Made by a program: the position numbers and the translations under genes. The notes beneath the pieces are model-generated. The model did no database searches and was not told the DNA's origin. It was given only the letters and a program-made list of their open reading frames with translations. From Actinoplanes nipponensis (GTDB taxonomy: Bacteria > Actinomycetota > Actinomycetes > Mycobacteriales > Micromonosporaceae): DNA of 64,000 bases. Numbering within the stretch: the first letter of the stretch is position 1; every line of letters starts with the position of its first letter. The DNA is taken from contig NZ_BOMQ01000060.1 in the NCBI RefSeq assembly GCF_016862275.1, positions 62,001 to 126,000 on the forward strand, read 5' to 3'. This document shows positions 61,775 through 64,000 of the stretch, piece by piece.

Positions 61775-61989
61775 CGCTTCGCCGGCCGGCCGGGCGTGAG
61801 GCAACCGGACGGCCGCTCTCTACTGTGCGGGCGACCACCTCTGTGTTCTTGCGGTGTGAAAGCTGGGAAAACCAAGTCACTGCGACGAAGAATCTCGCGG
61901 AACCTCACAGCGGTCGCCATGCGCAGTCTCGGGTCTGCGTCAGATACTTTTTTGCGGTCAGCGGGAAACGGTCTGCCACGGCGGTGATC
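61775..61989. other. Short intergenic region before the NERD-NACHT gene
   Basis: No gene supported; it may hold the promoter of the following large gene. Confidence 0.3.
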
Positions 61990-64000
61990 ATGCAACGGTG
62001 CGAGGTGTTCTTCGGCGCTCCGATCGAGGATCGCTACGAGCTCCGGTTTCTTCGTCGGGTGCGGGCCGATCTCGAACGGCGAGACTGTGCTGCCCGCGTC
62101 CTGGCTAACTTCATGGTCGGCCGCGATCAGCGTCAGGTGGATTTCCTGATCAGCACCAGGCATCGCCTCGTTCACGTCGAGCTAAAGACGGCTGATCCGG
62201 CCCTTCCACTGCTCGGAGGAGCTAACGGGGCGTGGGAGCAACAACTACCGGACGGGCGGCGTCGTTCACTCGAACGCAACTACTACCGGCAGGCCCATTC
62301 GACGACACAAGCCATCAGCGACGACATGCACGACCTCGCCCGGGCAGGCGACGCGCCCCGCCGCGCGAGCAAGTTCTATACCGACATCCATACGGTCATC
62401 TGTGTCAACCCAGGGGTGCCCGCAGGTTCACGACTGCAGCCATACCGCTACGTCGACGTGCTCGGATACGAGGAACTCCTCGAGCTGCTCTGCACCGACG
62501 GTCCGCGCCTGGGGTGGAGCAACGAGCACTGGTCGGCGTTCATCCGCCACCTACAGCTGATGCCCGAATCTATCAACGGCGAAGACGAACGCCACCGGGT
62601 AAGCCGGGAGACTGTTGAGGACTACCAGCGCCGATTCGTGGCCGCACGCAGCCGCGAGCTCAAGACGTTCGTGGCACTGCCAGCGCGGCGCGGCGAGGCC
62701 ATCGTGTCTGACCCTGTCGAGCTCCTCGAGCGAGCAGCGCAGCGCTCGCAGACGATGGTGTTGCTCGGCCCGAGCGGCACCGGGAAGACTTTCATGGCCA
62801 CACGCGCTGCCATCATGGTCGCCACGTCCGGCGGGATTCCTGTGTGGGTCCGCTGCGACGAATACCAAGGCCGGCTCAGTCACGCGCTATCACGTGCAGT
62901 CGCCCCCTTCACCACGCAGGCGGCCCTACCGCTGCTGCACACCGCGGCCGACCTCGGCTTCCCGATCGCGGTGTTCCTCGACGGATTCAACGAGTGCGCG
63001 CCCGCCGACCGTCAAGTGCTGCTTGAACAGCTCGACGCGTTGCGGCTGCGCCTTCCGTCGGCCGTCGTGATCACCTCGACGGAGCCAGTTGACCAATCAG
63101 ACGAGGCCGCGATCGCCGTCGAGGCAATGCTTCCCGATGAGGACGGCCGTCGCGCTCTGGTTGCAGCGTACGGCGCTCAAGACGCGGTCTCGGGTCTCGA
63201 GGCGTTTCAGACGCCGATGGAACTGTCTATGGCGGCCGAGTGCGGCGAATCGCTTCGGCCTGGTGCGACCTCAACGGAGTTGTACGACGCGTACATCACC
63301 CGACTGTGCTCGTCGGAGACGACCCGAGCCGGCCTCCGCCGACTCGCGTCGCAAATGGACGCCATGATGCGAGGATCGCTCACGATTGCGGAGGTGCGTC
63401 TGCTACTGCGCAGAGCAAAGGCATCCGACGGAAATAGCATCGACATGGACGCCGTGCTGCGCTCGCCGCTGATGACGGCCGTCCAAGGACGCGCTGCCTT
63501 CACCCACGAGTCCCTTGGACGATTCCTTACCGCGGAGCAGCTAGTCCTCGACGCCGACGACGGTCACATGCTGGCCGAGGCTCTCCGTGACGTCAGGCGA
63601 ACAGACCTCCCCACCCATGTTGTCGCGCTGGAGATCGACGCCGAACGCCGTCGCGACCTGCTGTTCGACCTCGCGAACGTCAAATTGCTGCGTGCCGCCG
63701 CACGCGGCGAATTCGGTGCCGACACCGCGCACGGCATCGTCGCCAAGGTGGGAGCGGAGCTTGCCCAGGCGGCGGCACGCGTCAACGAGGCTCAGCTGAT
63801 CGATGTAGCCAGCACGCCTGAGGGCTTGTCCCGGCTTTACTGGGCGAATGCTCACAAGCACAGTGACCTGGATCTGGCACTGCTGCGTGCGGCGGGGGAG
63901 TGTCTTGCCGACGGCGTCTTCGTCGACGATGTCGCTGCTCTGCTCGACGCCACGGACCGTCGCTGCGCCGACGAGATGCGTCGGCTCCGGGCCGGTGGAA
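61990..64000 (+). CDS. NERD-nuclease / NACHT-like ATPase (3' end beyond window)
   Basis: The frame is open from ATG 61990 (or GTG 61984) to the last base, at least 670 residues. Residues ~35-70 form a NERD-type nuclease core: RQVDFLIST (D51) and RLVHVELKTADP (E64, K66), followed by NYYRQAHSTTQAISDDMHDL, typical of NERD domains. An ATPase of the STAND/NACHT kind follows, with Walker A LLGPSGTGKTFMA (260-267) and Walker B IAVFLDGFNEC (D331). The region after is helical, with FTHESLGRFLTAEQL resembling the NACHT 'F-x-H-x-x-x-x-x-F' winged-helix end, then repeats likely to sense a phage product. Resembles Avs-like defence proteins; the sensor is cut off. Confidence 0.8.
   Translation, partial: MQRCEVFFGAPIEDRYELRFLRRVRADLERRDCAARVLANFMVGRDQRQVDFLISTRHRLVHVELKTADPALPLLGGANGAWEQQLPDGRRRSLERNYYRQAHSTTQAISDDMHDLARAGDAPRRASKFYTDIHTVICVNPGVPAGSRLQPYRYVDVLGYEELLELLCTDGPRLGWSNEHWSAFIRHLQLMPESINGEDERHRVSRETVEDYQRRFVAARSRELKTFVALPARRGEAIVSDPVELLERAAQRSQTMVLLGPSGTGKTFMATRAAIMVATSGGIPVWVRCDEYQGRLSHALSRAVAPFTTQAALPLLHTAADLGFPIAVFLDGFNECAPADRQVLLEQLDALRLRLPSAVVITSTEPVDQSDEAAIAVEAMLPDEDGRRALVAAYGAQDAVSGLEAFQTPMELSMAAECGESLRPGATSTELYDAYITRLCSSETTRAGLRRLASQMDAMMRGSLTIAEVRLLLRRAKASDGNSIDMDAVLRSPLMTAVQGRAAFTHESLGRFLTAEQLVLDADDGHMLAEALRDVRRTDLPTHVVALEIDAERRRDLLFDLANVKLLRAAARGEFGADTAHGIVAKVGAELAQAAARVNEAQLIDVASTPEGLSRLYWANAHKHSDLDLALLRAAGECLADGVFVDDVAALLDATDRRCADEMRRLRAGG

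Overview
The window is high-GC DNA from an actinobacterium. Support for this includes an Lsr2 nucleoid protein, many GTG or ATGA-overlap starts, start codons with little or no leader, lipobox and Ala-rich secretion signals, and several actinobacterial-type hypothetical families. A Micromonosporaceae-like host (Actinoplanes, Micromonospora and relatives) is my inference only. No tRNA, rRNA or CRISPR array was recognised.

Most of the window is accessory DNA dominated by anti-plasmid and anti-phage genes. Positions 1-642 hold the 3' end of an NYN-like membrane-anchored protein. Positions 1018-10412 are a four-gene Wadjet operon of the DUF2397 / DUF2398 / SMC-like / DUF2399 kind (type III-like), whose SMC gene carries a 204-bp in-frame tandem duplication. 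After decayed genes come a PD-(D/E)XK-like protein (11684-13027), an AlpA-like regulator, and three small-molecule kinases of the APH fold (13855-16630). Positions 17051-20578 encode secreted proteins, a lipoprotein and a frameshifted MFS transporter that contains a 41-nt perfect inverted repeat. A large membrane/TPR/PIN gene (20900-25771) is broken by an IS3-family element and a further frameshift. Positions 25934-30328 hold a small hypothetical gene, an AbiJ-NTD3-like nuclease, an Mrr-like nuclease and an orphan class III nucleotidyl cyclase.

Positions 30688-39503 are an arsenic-resistance island: MFS pump, Cys-Cys-rich flavoprotein, ArsR, ArsR-ArsC fusion, two more ArsC, aquaglyceroporin, thioredoxin reductase and a CoA-disulfide-reductase-like enzyme. 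Two clear palindromic operators sit on the regulator start codons. A TauE/SafE permease, an orphan Phd-like antitoxin, Lsr2, a zinc-ribbon membrane protein and two tandem paralogous tyrosine recombinases follow (39641-45758).

Positions 46245-53261 are a complete type I Wadjet operon (JetABCD). Directly downstream on the same strand is a tightly packed seven-gene set (53598-59295): a radical SAM enzyme with CX5CX2C spacing, an Asp/Glu-racemase-fold enzyme, an HhH-GPD DNA-glycosylase-fold protein with the catalytic Lys/Asp retained, a PfkB sugar kinase, a nucleoside 2-deoxyribosyltransferase-like protein, a deoxynucleoside-kinase-like P-loop protein and a MazG-type NTP pyrophosphohydrolase. I know of no described system with this combination. 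It reads as a pathway that makes, salvages or polices a modified (deoxy)nucleoside, and its place in a defence island makes it the best candidate for a new system here. The window ends with an unknown 398-aa protein, a HEPN-like protein and the start of a NERD-nuclease/NACHT-like ATPase that runs off the end.
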